Source of the DNA: Perca fluviatilis
Lineage: Eukaryota > Chordata > Actinopteri > Perciformes > Percidae
DNA length: 64,000 bases
Reading direction: 5' to 3'
Assembly: GCF_010015445.1 (NCBI RefSeq)
Contig: NC_053116.1
Span: 30,278,785-30,342,784, forward strand
Position numbers and translations under genes: made by a program. The notes beneath the pieces are model-generated. The model ran no database searches. It was not told the DNA's origin and worked only from the letters and a program-made list of their open reading frames with translations. Shown here piece after piece: positions 63,497-64,000 of this stretch (the stretch's first letter is position 1; each line of letters opens with the position of its first letter).

Positions 63497-64000
63497 ATAC
63501 ATAGAGTTGACATGTGAAAACAGTCTAGTGCCAGTTTAAGGCCAGAACATAAAAATGCCATTTTTTGTAGCTATTAATCATGTGAATGTAACAGCAGTGG
63601 TACTTAGATGTTCTTATCTTAATTCAAACAGAGCTGTTTGCCAAAAAATATGCCAAAAATGTTCAGCGTGAAAATTTTATTTTGTTGTTGTTTACTTCTA
63701 ATTTATGTTTCTAGTTTATTTTTTATGAGCAATTTCCAACAGGAAATAGTCAGATTTTGCCAGCTGTTATTCCGTTCTCATATGTGATTACAGAGAGCAT
63801 AAAGCGATAAAAGACTGTGAATTTGGCTCATTGGAAACTGCTCAGGCCCTGCAAATGGAAGAAATGTTGTGTAAAAACAAAGCAAAACCTGATGATTCAG
63901 TTATATTTCATTCTTTGGTGTAATTTCCTGTACATTTTTGCCATTGCCGACACAGGTCTCAGCTCTGCCCTGCTACTGATTGGTCTCATTCCTGTAAAGG

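Overview
The window looks like ray-finned fish nuclear DNA, probably from a spiny-rayed (percomorph) teleost. It is almost entirely non-coding and intron-like. Dinucleotide repeat arrays are very dense, with more than twenty (CA)n, (TG)n or (CT)n tracts. Several families of short, non-autonomous DNA transposons are present, many with intact terminal inverted repeats and target-site duplications. There is also a tRNA-derived SINE of the kind common in teleosts. No bacterial, viral, CRISPR or rRNA features were seen.

One protein-coding gene can be supported: the 5' part of the transmembrane (TM, short N-terminus) form of agrin, agrn, on the + strand. Its first coding exon ends at 40825. It encodes a short proline-rich cytoplasmic tail and a single signal-anchor helix that closely matches the TM-agrin N-terminus. 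A 39-nt second exon (46012-46050) encodes the linker that follows the anchor. Both splice junctions fit the GT/AG rule and the split codon is restored in phase. The next expected exons, which encode the first follistatin/Kazal-like repeats, were not found, so intron 2 probably runs past base 64000. The NtA-domain exons of the secreted form of agrin were not found in the 40 kb upstream either.

Layout: 1-2096 nothing recognised; about 2097-2590 a TATGCG-rich repeat; 4163-5053 a repeat fragment with TG/CA arrays; 10194-11676 a nested cluster of TTAA-flanked elements; 13426-13820 another TTAA-flanked element; 20431-21099 a MITE containing a hAT MITE; 21515-22501 a CA array and further repeat fragments; 29075-29154 an 80-bp perfect palindrome; 30992-31174 a SINE; 33393-33929 a TTAA-flanked element; about 38380-40647 the putative promoter and leader of TM-agrin; 40648-46050 two agrn exons and intron 1, which holds a hAT with a decayed transposase fragment inside an older element; 46051-64000 agrn intron 2, with a complete 792-bp hAT, a 597-bp TTAA-flanked element sharing 227 bp with it, an 85-bp hAT derivative and many CA arrays.

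The main points for a second look are the nested transposons, the segment shared by two otherwise unrelated elements in intron 2, and the alternative-promoter structure of agrn. I found no evidence of a new multi-gene system.
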